Shown: one piece after another, positions 14,844 through 23,323 of the stretch
Numbering within the stretch: the first letter of the stretch is position 1
Layout: the number at the start of each line of letters is the position of its first letter
NCBI GenBank assembly: GCA_031281195.1
Contig: JAITFS010000242.1
Location: 1-34,041 of the forward strand
DNA from: Oscillospiraceae bacterium
GTDB taxonomy: Bacteria > Bacillota > Clostridia > Oscillospirales > Oscillospiraceae
Length of the DNA stretch: 34,041 nt
Direction of reading: 5' to 3'
The notes under the pieces: model-generated
Told to the model about the DNA's origin: nothing
The model's input: only the letters and a program-made list of their open reading frames with translations
The model's database searches: none
Program-made: the position numbers and the translations under genes

Positions 14844-16096
14844 TGTTTCATGAAAAGTTTAAAAGAATATACACAAAAATAATTTATATTGTTTTTGCTT
14901 TAGTTGTATCAGCAGCTTTATGGTTATATGTTGAGATAACAGAAAACGAAATTGTTACAACAAGTGTTACAAATATTGAAATTGTACTTCGTAATGAAGA
15001 TATATTAAATGATAAGGGTATGCTTGTACAAAGAATTTTAACAGAGAATGTCTGGCTTACATTTGAAGGAACAAGATCTGATATAGCATTATTAAGAGCT
15101 CCGGGTGCTGTTAGCATTGAGGTAGACCTAGCAACAGTTTCCAGTACCGGTGCTACCGGGCTTGTGTATACAGAAATATTACCGCCAAATCTCAGCAACA
15201 ATTTTTCAATTATTGGCAGATCAACATCAAGAGTAACACTTGTTGTTGACAGATGGCTTGAACGCCGGGTTGAAGTTAGAGTTAACTTTACCGGAGGTAC
15301 TGCATCTTATGATCTTACTGCTGAACTCCCTGAGTTTGACCCGCATATTATTACAGTACGTGGTCCTGAGGAGATTGTTAGTAAAATTAGCTATGTTCTT
15401 GTGACAATTCTCAGAGATAATTTGGCTTCAACATTAACTGATGACTATGAGTTTATACCATTTAATGAAGATGATGAGGAGCTGGATGCCGAATTACTTG
15501 AATCATTATGGTTTAGTCAGGAAACAATACGTGTCACAATACCTGTAAGAGAGCTTAAACACGTACCACTTACTGTTGCACTATCTCATAATAACAGTAC
15601 AACTGATGGTAATACCAGAATCAATATAACTCCTGATTTTGTAGTTGTTTCCGGAGACCCGGAAATAATGAGAGACCTTAACAACATACCGCTTGGTACA
15701 ATTGATATGCTACGTTTTGGTCAATCAACTACTGAAGCATTTCCAATCATTTTACCAAATCACGTAACAAATATATCCGGTGAAACCGAAGCAATAGTTC
15801 AGGTAGAAATACTTGGTTTAAGCATAGGATTTAGAAGTATTACAAACTTTGACACAATAAATGTACCTCCGGGTCTACGAGCAGAAATCTTAACACAAAG
15901 CCTTGACGTCAGAATACGCGGTCTTGAATCAGATATTCTTTTAGTAACACCTATGAATATAACAGTCGTTGCAGATTTAACAGATGTTAGTACCGGTACA
16001 ATGTCGATACCTGCAAGGGTGTATTTAAGAGGTGTTGACGTAAATGTTGATGTTGTTGGTGATTATAGGCTCACAGTAACGGTATTAAACGATTAA
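14843..16096 (+). CDS. cdaR: CdaR, YbbR-domain regulator of CdaA
   Basis: A 417-residue protein with one N-terminal membrane helix (about residues 11-31, IIYIVFALVVSAALWLYVE) and a large extracytoplasmic part built of repeated YbbR domains. Each contains the recurring pattern of a P-x-x-V-x-V-x-G or I-x-V-x-G strand, for example PHIITVRGPEEIVSKI and DFVVVSGDPEIM. CdaR binds CdaA through the membrane and tunes c-di-AMP production. Its start shares the final A of the cdaA stop (TAATG), a tight coupling that fits a two-protein complex. Confidence 0.92.
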   Translation: MFHEKFKRIYTKIIYIVFALVVSAALWLYVEITENEIVTTSVTNIEIVLRNEDILNDKGMLVQRILTENVWLTFEGTRSDIALLRAPGAVSIEVDLATVSSTGATGLVYTEILPPNLSNNFSIIGRSTSRVTLVVDRWLERRVEVRVNFTGGTASYDLTAELPEFDPHIITVRGPEEIVSKISYVLVTILRDNLASTLTDDYEFIPFNEDDEELDAELLESLWFSQETIRVTIPVRELKHVPLTVALSHNNSTTDGNTRINITPDFVVVSGDPEIMRDLNNIPLGTIDMLRFGQSTTEAFPIILPNHVTNISGETEAIVQVEILGLSIGFRSITNFDTINVPPGLRAEILTQSLDVRIRGLESDILLVTPMNITVVADLTDVSTGTMSIPARVYLRGVDVNVDVVGDYRLTVTVLND

Positions 16097-16159
16097 TAAT
16101 CTAATGTATTAGCTTTAGTCACTAATCAATATGCGAAAGTTTCATTCAACGAGGTAATT

Positions 16160-17038
16160 ATGATAAAAAGTATGACCGGTTACGGTAGTGCAAAAGGTTC
16201 TTCAGGAAGCACACAAATAACAATCGAGGTAAAAAGTGTAAATAACAGATACCTAGATTGCACAATTAAGATTCCGCGTGTTTTTATTTCACTTGAAGAA
16301 CCGTTAAAAACAACCGTACATAAACATATATCGCGGGGTAAGGTTGATATTTTTGTGTCACTCGACACATCGGGAACTGATGATATAGAGATAAAAGTAA
16401 ATCATCCACTGGCAAAATCTTATATAGAAGCACTTAAAGAAATAGCGTGTCGTAACGAAATTAACTCTGATATTCATGTTACAGATCTAACCAGATACCC
16501 GGATATTCTGCAAGCTACAAAACGTGAGATTAACTCCGAAGAGTTTTTTAATGATTTAAACTTAGTTCTTGCTGATGCAATGTCTGACTTTAATATTATG
16601 CGTGTCCAAGAGGGTGCAAAACTTTGTAAAGATATTTTAGAGAGACTGGACTGTTTAGAAAAGCTTACCGCAATGGCAGAAGAAATATCACCTCGTACTG
16701 TAGCAGAGTATAGAACCAAGTTGGAAACCAGAATGAATGAGGTACTACAATCCACAGGAATTGAAGAAGCTAAAATCTTAGCAGAAGCTGCAATATTTGC
16801 TGACCGTGTCGCTATTAGTGAGGAACTTGTGAGATTACAAAGTCATATATCACAGCTACGTGAAATGTGCATCTGTGCAGAACCGGTAGGCAGGAAAATT
16901 GACTTTATTGTCCAAGAGTTGAACAGAGAAGCCAATACTATTGGCTCAAAAGGAAATGACCCTGAAATGTCTAAAGTTGTAGTAGAAATGAAATCAGAAA
17001 TAGAAAAAATCCGCGAGCAGGCACAAAACATTGAGTAA
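16160..17038 (+). CDS. yicC: YicC-family endoribonuclease
   Basis: The 292-residue protein starts MIKSMTGYGSAKG, the YicC N-terminal signature. It continues with VNNRYLDCTIKIPR and ends in the conserved FIVQELNREANTIGSKGNDPE, followed by a VEMKSEIEKIREQAQNIE helix. YicC proteins are hexameric endoribonucleases acting on mRNA and sRNA. GAGGT lies upstream of the ATG. It heads the common order yicC-remA-gmk-rpoZ-priA-def of clostridia. The 63-base gap after cdaR has no convincing terminator, so c-di-AMP and RNA-processing genes may be partly co-transcribed. Confidence 0.93.
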   Translation: MIKSMTGYGSAKGSSGSTQITIEVKSVNNRYLDCTIKIPRVFISLEEPLKTTVHKHISRGKVDIFVSLDTSGTDDIEIKVNHPLAKSYIEALKEIACRNEINSDIHVTDLTRYPDILQATKREINSEEFFNDLNLVLADAMSDFNIMRVQEGAKLCKDILERLDCLEKLTAMAEEISPRTVAEYRTKLETRMNEVLQSTGIEEAKILAEAAIFADRVAISEELVRLQSHISQLREMCICAEPVGRKIDFIVQELNREANTIGSKGNDPEMSKVVVEMKSEIEKIREQAQNIE

Positions 17039-17059
17039 AATCAAAAAAAGGAGCTAAAT

Positions 17060-17317
17060 GTGAAATTAATTAACATTGGATTTGGAAATATTGTTGCTGC
17101 AGGACGTATTATTGCGATTGTCAGTCCTGAATCAGCTCCAATCAAACGTATTATTTCCGATGCAAGAGAAAAAAGTATGTTAATTGATGCTACTTATGGG
17201 CGCAGAACTCGTGCTGTTATTGTTACAGACAACGGTTCTTTAATATTATCAGCATTACAACCTGAGACAGTTGCATCTCGTATGCAATCAACCGATCAAG
17301 AAACGAGGGGTGAATGA
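17060..17317 (+). CDS. remA: RemA-family DNA-binding regulator (DUF370)
   Basis: An 85-residue protein starting [29 protein letters not shown], the conserved RemA core, then [29 protein letters not shown]. RemA forms ring-shaped multimers that bind promoter DNA and activate matrix or osmoprotection genes in Bacillus. The start is GTG at 17060, supported by AAAAGGAG a few bases upstream and by the conserved second residue onward. The stop overlaps the first gmk ATG as ATGA. Confidence 0.95.
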   Translation: MKLINIGFGNIVAAGRIIAIVSPESAPIKRIISDAREKSMLIDATYGRRTRAVIVTDNGSLILSALQPETVASRMQSTDQETRGE

Positions 17318-17319
17318 AA

Positions 17320-17889
17320 ATGAGTAATGAAAAAGGAAAACTAATTATTATTTCCGGACCGTCAGGGTCAGGAAAAGGAACAATCATTGCAGAGTTAATG
17401 AGACGTTTACCGGACTTGGTTTTCTCTGTATCTGCAACAACTCGTGAGCCACGTGATAAAGAAATAGATGGAGAACATTATCACTTCCTCTCACAAGAGC
17501 GTTTTCTGGAGATGATAGAAAACGATGAATTGCTCGAACACGCAAAATATGTGGATAACTATTACGGTACACCACGTAAGCTTATTGATGATTGTATTAA
17601 CAATGGTATCTCAGTAATACTCGACATTGAAGTACAAGGTGCTAAGCAAGTAATGAAAAAAATACCGGAAGCAATTACTGTTTTTGTTACTCCTCCAAGT
17701 ATGAGAGAATTGGAAAAACGACTGCGAGGGCGTGGAACTGACAGTGAACACAAAATAAAATCAAGATTAAATAGAGCACGTATTGAAATGGAGGAGAAAA
17801 TACATTATAATCATATAGTTGTAAATGATGTAGTATCTCATGCAGCAAGTCAAATCATGAAATTAATCACCCGAAAGGATAAAAAATAA
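17320..17889 (+). CDS. gmk: Guanylate kinase
   Basis: This enzyme phosphorylates GMP to GDP with ATP. The P-loop reads SGPSGSGKGT, followed by SVSATTREPRDKEIDGEHYHF, the GMP-binding lid with conserved Arg and Tyr/His. ILDIEVQGAKQV and a FVTPPSMRELEKRLRGRGTDS segment complete the kinase. About 190 residues is typical. Two in-frame starts exist: 17314 lies only 3 bases after GAGGGG (17305-17310), while 17320 lies 9 bases after it, so the second was chosen. It overlaps rpoZ by one base. Confidence 0.96.
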   Translation: MSNEKGKLIIISGPSGSGKGTIIAELMRRLPDLVFSVSATTREPRDKEIDGEHYHFLSQERFLEMIENDELLEHAKYVDNYYGTPRKLIDDCINNGISVILDIEVQGAKQVMKKIPEAITVFVTPPSMRELEKRLRGRGTDSEHKIKSRLNRARIEMEEKIHYNHIVVNDVVSHAASQIMKLITRKDKK

Positions 17890-18119
17890 TGAGCACACCA
17901 ACAAAACAAGAAAGTAATATGTTATATCCTGCACTTCAAACACTCTTAAAGCATGTGAGTAGCCGTTATCTGCTGGTGAATATCATAGCAAAAAGAGCTC
18001 GTGATATAGCTGCAATGAATGATGGTTACGATGGTGACTTATATGAAAAACCTGTATCAAAAGCAATTGATGAGATTGCAGCAGGTGAGCTAAGAGTAAC
18101 AGTACCGGATGGATTATAA
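17889..18119 (+). CDS. rpoZ: RNA polymerase omega subunit
   Basis: A 76-residue protein with SSRYLLVNIIAKRARDIA and KPVSKAIDEIAAGELRV, the two conserved stretches of omega that bind the beta-prime C-terminus. It starts on the gmk stop (TAATG). The phosphopantothenoylcysteine gene coaBC, which often follows rpoZ in this cluster, is absent. A 60-base gap leads straight to priA. Confidence 0.93.
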   Translation: MSTPTKQESNMLYPALQTLLKHVSSRYLLVNIIAKRARDIAAMNDGYDGDLYEKPVSKAIDEIAAGELRVTVPDGL

Positions 18120-18182
18120 CCATACTTTTTCGTAGATATTTTGTGACTTGGAGCTTAGCGGAAAGGTTTGGTCATTAATAGC

Positions 18183-20189
18183 ATGGACAAAAATGTAGCC
18201 AGAGTTGCTGTCTCTGCTGCAACTTTTCATATTGACAGACCCTACGACTACTTGATACCAACAGAGCTTATAAAACAAGCTAAACCCGGTATCAGGGTGC
18301 TTGTACCTTTTGGCAGAGGTAATAAAAGTGTTGAAGGTGTTTTACTTTCTGTTGAAAATAACAGTAGTTTTGACAAGCTTAAAAATATAGTTTCATTTCT
18401 TGATAATGAACCTGTTTTAAGTGATGAACATATTAGACTTGCGCTCAAAATGAGTGACAGGTTTTTTTGCACAGTATATGATGCACTGCGAATAATGTTA
18501 CCTAAGAAGCTTGATTTTAAGAGAACTCCAAAATCAAGAGAGATAAAGCCGGTAAATAAAGTTTCTATTGAGCTTAACAAAGAGCAAAAAAAAACGTATG
18601 AAAGTTTATTGCCATTATTAGAAAATAACACACCGGAAGCTGCTTTATTATACGGTGTGACAGGCAGTGGTAAAACTCTTGTTTATATGAAGCTGATAGA
18701 TGCGGCACTATTACTTGGAAAAACTGCAATTGTACTTGTTCCTGAGATAGCTTTAACACCGCAGATGGTTAATTTATTTGAATCACATTTAGGTGATGCG
18801 GTTGCTGTAATTCACAGCAGGCTTGGTGCAGGGGAGAGGTACAATGAGTGGTTACGTACACGTGAAGGAAAAGTACGTGTTGTTGTAGGAACACGCTCGG
18901 CAGTTTTTGCACCACTGGAAAACATTGGTTTGATCGTGATTGACGAGGAGCAGGAGCATACATATAAGTCCGACAATAGTCCACGTTACCACGCCCGGGA
19001 GATTGCAAAACATCGTATAACACATACATCAGGGTTACTCTTGCTTGCTTCGGCAACACCATCAGTAGAAAGTATGTATAATGCAAAATCCGAGAAATAC
19101 AAGCTCTTTAATCTTAGACAAAGGTTTAATGAAAAAGATATGCCTCCCGTTATTCTGGTTGATATGAAAAACGAACTAAAATCAGGTAATAACAGTATTA
19201 TAAGCTCTGTTATGCGTGATGAATTACAGAAAAACATGGATAATGGTGAGCAAAGCATTTTATTTATAAATCGACGAGGTGCAAGTCCTCTTGTTGCGTG
19301 TGGAGAATGTGGTTACACATTTAAGTGCCGTGATTGTAATGTTTCTATGACATATCATATTTCAGGGAAACGCTTATTATGTCATTATTGCAGTTTTTCT
19401 ATTGCTGTACCAAGTGTTTGCCCCGATTGTGAAGGACGCTTAAAGTTTATTGGTGCCGGCACACAAAAGATTGAACATGAGCTTATGGAGCTATTTCCGG
19501 AGGTAAGGATTTTAAGGATGGACGCAGATACAACAACTCGCAAGGATTCTCACGATAAAATTCTCGCAGCATTTCGTAACAAAAAAGCTGATATTTTACT
19601 AGGTACACAAATGGTAACAAAGGGTTTAGACTTCGAAAATGTAACATTAGTAGGAGTTATTAGTGCTGACACTTCACTTTATATGAGTGATTACCGTGCG
19701 TATGAACGTACATTTTCCTTGATAACTCAGGTTGTTGGGCGGTCGGGCAGGGGAGAGAAGCCGGGTCGTGCAGTTATACAAACATACACACCGAACCATA
19801 GGATAATTTCTCTTGCTTCCTCACAGGACTATGATACTTTTTATGAAAATGAAATAGAAATGCGAAGAGCTCTTAGCTGTCCTCCAATACGAGATTTGTT
19901 AACTATCACAACTGTTGGTGAAAATGAGAACAATGTTGCGAGTGCATGTGGTATAATGAAAACAATGCTAAATGCTTATTTTAAAAAAGATAAAAATATC
20001 CGTCTACTTGGTCCGGCTCCGGCAACAATTTCAAAGGTAAAAAATCAATATTTCTATAAATTACTCATAAACTGCGAAAACAATAAACGCACACGTGAAA
20101 CTATCGCACATGTTACTAAAGAGTTTGTTAAGGACAAAAGAAGTAGAGGAGTTGCAGTTTATGTTGATGCAGACGATGTAAATATGTAG
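18183..20189 (+). CDS. priA: Primosomal protein N' (replication restart helicase PriA)
   Basis: PriA binds stalled forks and reloads the replicative helicase. The N-terminal 3'-end-binding domain (FHIDRPYDYLIP) is followed by Walker A GVTGSGKT near residues 158-165, the DEEQ helicase box, and TRSAVFAP. An eight-cysteine zinc region (CGECGYTFKCRDC to CHYC and CPDC) follows, then motif VI QVVGRSGRG. About 668 residues is on the short side for PriA but all domains are present. The start is uncertain. The ATG at 18183 keeps the conserved N-terminus, but GGAAAGG (18160-18166) is 16 bases away. A TTG at 18168 is only one base after that site. Confidence 0.93.
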   Translation: MDKNVARVAVSAATFHIDRPYDYLIPTELIKQAKPGIRVLVPFGRGNKSVEGVLLSVENNSSFDKLKNIVSFLDNEPVLSDEHIRLALKMSDRFFCTVYDALRIMLPKKLDFKRTPKSREIKPVNKVSIELNKEQKKTYESLLPLLENNTPEAALLYGVTGSGKTLVYMKLIDAALLLGKTAIVLVPEIALTPQMVNLFESHLGDAVAVIHSRLGAGERYNEWLRTREGKVRVVVGTRSAVFAPLENIGLIVIDEEQEHTYKSDNSPRYHAREIAKHRITHTSGLLLLASATPSVESMYNAKSEKYKLFNLRQRFNEKDMPPVILVDMKNELKSGNNSIISSVMRDELQKNMDNGEQSILFINRRGASPLVACGECGYTFKCRDCNVSMTYHISGKRLLCHYCSFSIAVPSVCPDCEGRLKFIGAGTQKIEHELMELFPEVRILRMDADTTTRKDSHDKILAAFRNKKADILLGTQMVTKGLDFENVTLVGVISADTSLYMSDYRAYERTFSLITQVVGRSGRGEKPGRAVIQTYTPNHRIISLASSQDYDTFYENEIEMRRALSCPPIRDLLTITTVGENENNVASACGIMKTMLNAYFKKDKNIRLLGPAPATISKVKNQYFYKLLINCENNKRTRETIAHVTKEFVKDKRSRGVAVYVDADDVNM

Positions 20190-20205
20190 CAAAAGGAGTT
20201 ATAAA

Positions 20206-20721
20206 ATGGCACTAAGGAACATTCTAAAAGACGAAGACCCGGGATTATCAAAAAAAAGTCGAACCATTACAGGTTTCGATAAACGTTTGTTTACTTTGCT
20301 TGATGATATGCGTGAAACATTAATAAATGCTGACGGTCTTGGTCTAGCCGCACCACAAGTTGGTGTATTACGCAGGGTTGCTCTTATAGCAGACACAACG
20401 ATTGAAGCAGAAACACTGGATGAACAGATTATAGAGCTTATAAACCCCGAAATTATGTTTGAAGATGGAGAGCAATGTGGAAGCGAAGGTTGTTTAAGCA
20501 TACCGGGTGTATACGGCTTAGTATCACGTCCAAATACTGTGAAGATAAAATCGTATGACAGACATGGCAAAGAGTTTGAGTTAGAAACCTCTGCATTAAC
20601 AGCGAGAGCAATATTCCACGAGATTGACCATCTAAATGGTGTTTTATTTACAGATATTATGGAGCGTTTGCTAACAGATGAAGAAATTGAAGAGATGAAA
20701 ACAGAACGTGGCAAGGAGTAG
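20206..20721 (+). CDS. def: Peptide deformylase
   Basis: Def removes the N-formyl group from new proteins. All three metal-site motifs are present: GLGLAAPQVG, EGCLSIP (the Cys ligand) and HEIDHLNG (two His ligands and the catalytic Glu). 171 residues is normal. AAAAGGAG lies upstream of the ATG, 16 bases after priA. In Bacillus-type genomes fmt follows def directly. Here fmt is on the opposite strand about 7 kb away. Confidence 0.97.
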   Translation: MALRNILKDEDPGLSKKSRTITGFDKRLFTLLDDMRETLINADGLGLAAPQVGVLRRVALIADTTIEAETLDEQIIELINPEIMFEDGEQCGSEGCLSIPGVYGLVSRPNTVKIKSYDRHGKEFELETSALTARAIFHEIDHLNGVLFTDIMERLLTDEEIEEMKTERGKE

Positions 20722-20795
20722 GAATATTTTGTTCAATGTTGATATAGTTAGTTTTAATCACTTACAGGTTAAATCATTATAGGGAAATGAGTATT

Positions 20796-21365
20796 ATGGA
20801 GTATATAGTAACTTATTCCGGTGAGAAAATTACGCCGATTGAACCAAATATAAGTCAAATTCATATTGAGGACATTGCTCATTCACTTTCTATGCTTTGC
20901 AGAGCAAATGGACACATAGATCGCTTTTTTTCAATTGCACAACATTCTATTAATTGTGCAAATGAAGCAAAAGCTCGTGGTTTTTCAACCAGAGTACAGC
21001 TTGCTTGTTTAATTCACGATGGTAGCGAAGCTTATATATCGGATATCACAAGACCGGTGAAACATTATTTAACAGATTATAAGATTATTGAGAAAAGACT
21101 TCAAGATATAATTTATCTAAGATTCTTAGGCACAGAGCTAAGTGATGATGAGTTTTTAAGAGTCAATCAAATAGATAATGATTTATTAATAAATGAGTTT
21201 GATGTTCTTTGCAGAAATAAAGAGATAATAAGATGTTACAGAAAACCTGTGCCAACATTGTTGAGTACGCCAAACTTTGACACCAGAGATTTTTCAGAAG
21301 TAGAAACCGAGTTCTTAAAAGTATACTACGGAATCATGCACGCAGGACTGGTGCAAGGAAGGTAG
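20796..21365 (+). CDS. HD-domain phosphohydrolase, YfbR/phage nucleotidase-like
   Basis: A protein of about 189 residues with the HD-domain metal ligands in order: FSIAQHSINCANEA, then ACLIHDGSEAYISDITRPVK. The opening YIVTYSGEKITPIEPN and DIAHSLSMLCRANGH match a group of HD proteins seen in bacteria and phages that resemble YfbR 5'-deoxynucleotidases. A role in trimming dNMPs or other nucleotides is plausible. The ATG at 20796 was preferred over 20787 because AGGGA (20781-20785) sits 10 bases from the former and 1 base from the latter. This gene is not part of the usual priA-def cluster, so it was probably inserted here along with the recombinase region. Confidence 0.8.
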   Translation: MEYIVTYSGEKITPIEPNISQIHIEDIAHSLSMLCRANGHIDRFFSIAQHSINCANEAKARGFSTRVQLACLIHDGSEAYISDITRPVKHYLTDYKIIEKRLQDIIYLRFLGTELSDDEFLRVNQIDNDLLINEFDVLCRNKEIIRCYRKPVPTLLSTPNFDTRDFSEVETEFLKVYYGIMHAGLVQGR

Positions 21366-21489
21366 CGGGAGTAGCAGGAGTACTTAACTAAAGAAAATTA
21401 AGTATTGTATTGATATGAATTGTGTAAGTTTCTTAAATCTTTAAAGTTTCATTAATCTTTTAGAGTTCTATTTATTATCTTTACCCAAC

Positions 21490-21517
21490 ATTGAACAAAA
21501 TCTACATTTTGTGCAAT
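21490..21517 (+). other. Candidate Xer recombination (dif-like) site
   Basis: A 28-base imperfect palindrome has left arm ATTGAACAAAA (21490-21500), centre TCTACA (21501-21506) and right arm TTTTGTGCAAT (21507-21517). The 11-6-11 layout is that of dif sites. The right arm agrees with the E. coli XerD-side arm TTATGTTAAAT at 8 of 11 bases, and the reverse complement of the left arm agrees at 9 of 11. It lies 93 bases before a tyrosine recombinase gene. It also overlaps a possible -35 TTGAAC (21491-21496), so it could instead be an operator. Confidence 0.5.
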
Positions 21518-21610
21518 AATGTTAAAATATAAAGTGACGTTTATAAGAATATATGATAGTATCTAAATGAAGAGATTACACTACTCACCTGTGATATGGA
21601 GGATTAAAAA

Positions 21611-22609
21611 ATGGATTATAGAACAAAAGCTCCTGAAATATTAAGAGAGTTCCTTTTTTATCACGAAACAATTAAAGGTCATTCAAAAAAAACTATTGAG
21701 GAATACTTTTTAGACTTGCGAATGTTTTTTCGATTTCTGAAAATTCAAAAAGAACTTGTTAGCCGCGATGAAGTTTTCGAAAATATTTCAATAATGGATG
21801 TTGACAAAAATTTTGTGGAATCAATCAGTATCACTGATGTTTATGAATACTTAGCTTTTCTCTCTCGTGATAGACCAAAGCATCTAAGAAGTCGAACTAA
21901 GGATTATGGATTATCTGCTTCAACACGAGCCAGAAAAACTGCTGTTATTCGTTCTTACTATAAATACTTATCTCTTAAATCTGTTACGAACAGAATAACA
22001 AACAATCCTGTAGCTGATTTAGACACACCTAAACAACGCAAGTCATTACCAAGTTTCCTAAGTCTTGATGAAAGCATAAAACTTCTTGATAATGTTGATG
22101 GTGTAAATCGAGAGCGTGACTTTTGTATGTTAACGATATTTCTAAATTGTGGACTGCGGATTTCTGAACTCGCAGGATTAAATATCTCAGATTTACGCGA
22201 AGATTCTATAAGGGTGCTTGGCAAAGGAAATAAAGAACGTATTGTATACTTAAATGATGCGTGTGCTTCTGCTATTAATGACTATTTACTAATTCGAAAA
22301 GATATTGCTTCTTTAGACAAATATGCACTATTTCTTTCCAGCAGACGAACAAGAATTAGCACTTCAACTATTCATAGTCTGGTAAAAAAGCATTTGTTTG
22401 CAGCCGGACTTGACGATACTAAGTATTCGTCGCATAAGTTACGTCACACAGCGGCTACCCTGATGTTAAAAAGTGGTGTTGATGTGAGAACACTACAGGA
22501 ACTTCTTGGACATGAACACCTAAACACAACACAGATTTATACTCATATAGAAAACAGCAGCCTTCGTGATGCTGCACTAAAATCCCCTCTTTCAAAGTAT
22601 AAGAAGTAA
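21611..22609 (+). CDS. Tyrosine site-specific recombinase, XerC/XerD/XerS-like
   Basis: A 332-residue recombinase with the full catalytic set: Arg183 (CGLRISEL), Lys205 (GKGNKER), His275 and Arg278 (SSHKLRHT), His301 (LGHEHL) and nucleophile Tyr310 (TQIYTHI). The N-terminal SAM-like DNA-binding domain (1-120) is longer than in E. coli XerC/D (about 298 residues). An insert near 45-105 recalls the larger single recombinases of the XerS type. GGAGG sits 8 bases before the ATG. There are no phage genes, so it is a housekeeping Xer enzyme rather than an integrase. The 28-base palindrome upstream and the switch in gene strand just downstream fit a dif recombinase gene placed at the terminus. Which Xer it is (C, D or sole enzyme) is open. 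Confidence 0.9.
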   Translation: MDYRTKAPEILREFLFYHETIKGHSKKTIEEYFLDLRMFFRFLKIQKELVSRDEVFENISIMDVDKNFVESISITDVYEYLAFLSRDRPKHLRSRTKDYGLSASTRARKTAVIRSYYKYLSLKSVTNRITNNPVADLDTPKQRKSLPSFLSLDESIKLLDNVDGVNRERDFCMLTIFLNCGLRISELAGLNISDLREDSIRVLGKGNKERIVYLNDACASAINDYLLIRKDIASLDKYALFLSSRRTRISTSTIHSLVKKHLFAAGLDDTKYSSHKLRHTAATLMLKSGVDVRTLQELLGHEHLNTTQIYTHIENSSLRDAALKSPLSKYKK

Positions 22610-22658
22610 GTTGTGATAATACATGTTATTTAAAATTCTACTAATAAGATAAATATTC

Positions 22659-22674
22659 AAATACTCTTGTATTT
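22659..22674. terminator. Small AT-rich hairpin between convergent xer and toxin genes
   Basis: AAATAC (22659-22664) and GTATTT (22669-22674) form a six-pair stem with a four-base loop at the meeting point of the two convergent genes. It overlaps the toxin stop codon by two bases. The stem is weak, but U-rich sequence follows on both strands. It is the only terminator-like structure in this gap (22610-22672). Confidence 0.3.
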
Positions 22675-22891
22675 ATGTTTTACTATTGAAATATTCTTTT
22701 GTTACTTGCAGTTGTTTTTTTAAGATTTCATGCCACATATGTCCGTGTATTTGTTTACTACCTTTAGAAACTTTAACTCTTTTATGATTACCAAACTCAT
22801 CTTCTTTTCGATAGTAATAATCACCAGTATTTTTATAGAGTTCCCAACCATCTCTTTCGCAGAATTTTCTTAAATCTTTCCAGGATGGCAT
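22673..22891 (-). CDS. HicA-like small toxin of a type II toxin-antitoxin pair
   Basis: A 72-residue basic protein with the HicA-like layout: a WKDLRKFCERDGWELYK helix and turn, a TGDYYYRK strand, and a C-terminal IHGHMWHEILKKQLQVTKEYF helix. HicA toxins are dsRBD-fold mRNA interferases whose catalytic His sits in a GSHH- or GSNH-type strand. Here that position reads GDYYYRK with no His. Either the active site differs or one of the later His residues serves. AGGAGG lies 9 bases before the ATG, inside the end of the antitoxin gene (22-base overlap), as is usual for co-regulated pairs. It could instead be a related non-toxic partner. Confidence 0.65.
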   Translation of the reverse strand: MPSWKDLRKFCERDGWELYKNTGDYYYRKEDEFGNHKRVKVSKGSKQIHGHMWHEILKKQLQVTKEYFNSKT

Positions 22892-23292
22892 TGAATCATA
22901 CCTCCTATCTTATCAATATCATTAAGAATCAAAACCTTAAAAATATATGGTTTATGCTTGCTCCTATTTCCTTTTGACCAGTATTGAAAATCATTGTAAT
23001 ATTCAATAGCATACTCAAGTATAGCATTAGACAATTTATTTAAGGCATCTTGTTTAGAGGTTCCGTTTTCTACGAGGTCTATTTCATCTAATGATATTGT
23101 TATTGATCCATCGCTTTCCTCATATATGGTCGCGTTAAACGTATAAGCAGATAAAAGTTCTAATAGCAAGTCAAGATCGGCAAGAACCATGTAGTCTCTT
23201 GTCCGTTTTATAAATTGAGGTTTATCACGTACAACAGTATCAACAACTGCACTCCATTCACTCCGTACTTGTGTTGCATTCATAGCTACCAT
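22870..23292 (-). CDS. Antitoxin with Phd/YefM-like N-terminus and a HicB-like C-terminal part
   Basis: About 140 residues. The first 50 (MNATQVRSEWSAVVDTVV, then KPQFIKRTRDYMVLADLDLLLELL) resemble the Phd/YefM DNA-binding fold, in which N-A-T-x-x-R begins the first helix. The following EESDGSITISLDEIDLVENG, with a DALNKLSNAILEYAIEYY helix, looks like the HicB strand-helix pattern that shields HicA. The start at 23292 was chosen because GGAAG lies 7 bases upstream; a longer frame to 23325 would overlap the promoter. The gene precedes and overlaps the toxin. The mixed build is unusual if both domain readings are right. The promoter carries a YefM-like TGTACA palindrome, which supports the Phd/YefM reading. 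Confidence 0.65.
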   Translation of the reverse strand: MVAMNATQVRSEWSAVVDTVVRDKPQFIKRTRDYMVLADLDLLLELLSAYTFNATIYEESDGSITISLDEIDLVENGTSKQDALNKLSNAILEYAIEYYNDFQYWSKGNRSKHKPYIFKVLILNDIDKIGGMIQCHPGKI

Positions 23293-23323
23293 AGTTTCAC
23301 TTCCTTTATTTAATCTAAATATC

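Noticed and set aside
18248-18631. 127-residue minus-strand frame inside priA
   Set aside because: A shadow of the conserved priA N-terminal coding region, with no ribosome site and no recognisable domain.
20199-20714. 171-residue open frame on the minus strand opposite def
   Set aside because: It mirrors def almost exactly, has a low-complexity Ser-rich translation and no family motif, while def has all its catalytic motifs.
21381-21404. TACTTAA/TTAAGTA inverted repeat as a terminator of the plus-strand block
   Set aside because: Seven weak A-T-rich pairs with a ten-base loop and no U-run; too weak to call.
21567-21644. 25-codon frame overlapping the recombinase start
   Set aside because: No ribosome site before its ATG and no recognisable content. 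It lies in the leader and overlaps the well-supported recombinase start.
21611-22609. Recombinase as the integrase of a mobile element or prophage
   Set aside because: No phage, excisionase or transfer genes and no att-like direct repeats flank it. The neighbours are core genes and the protein has a housekeeping Xer build.
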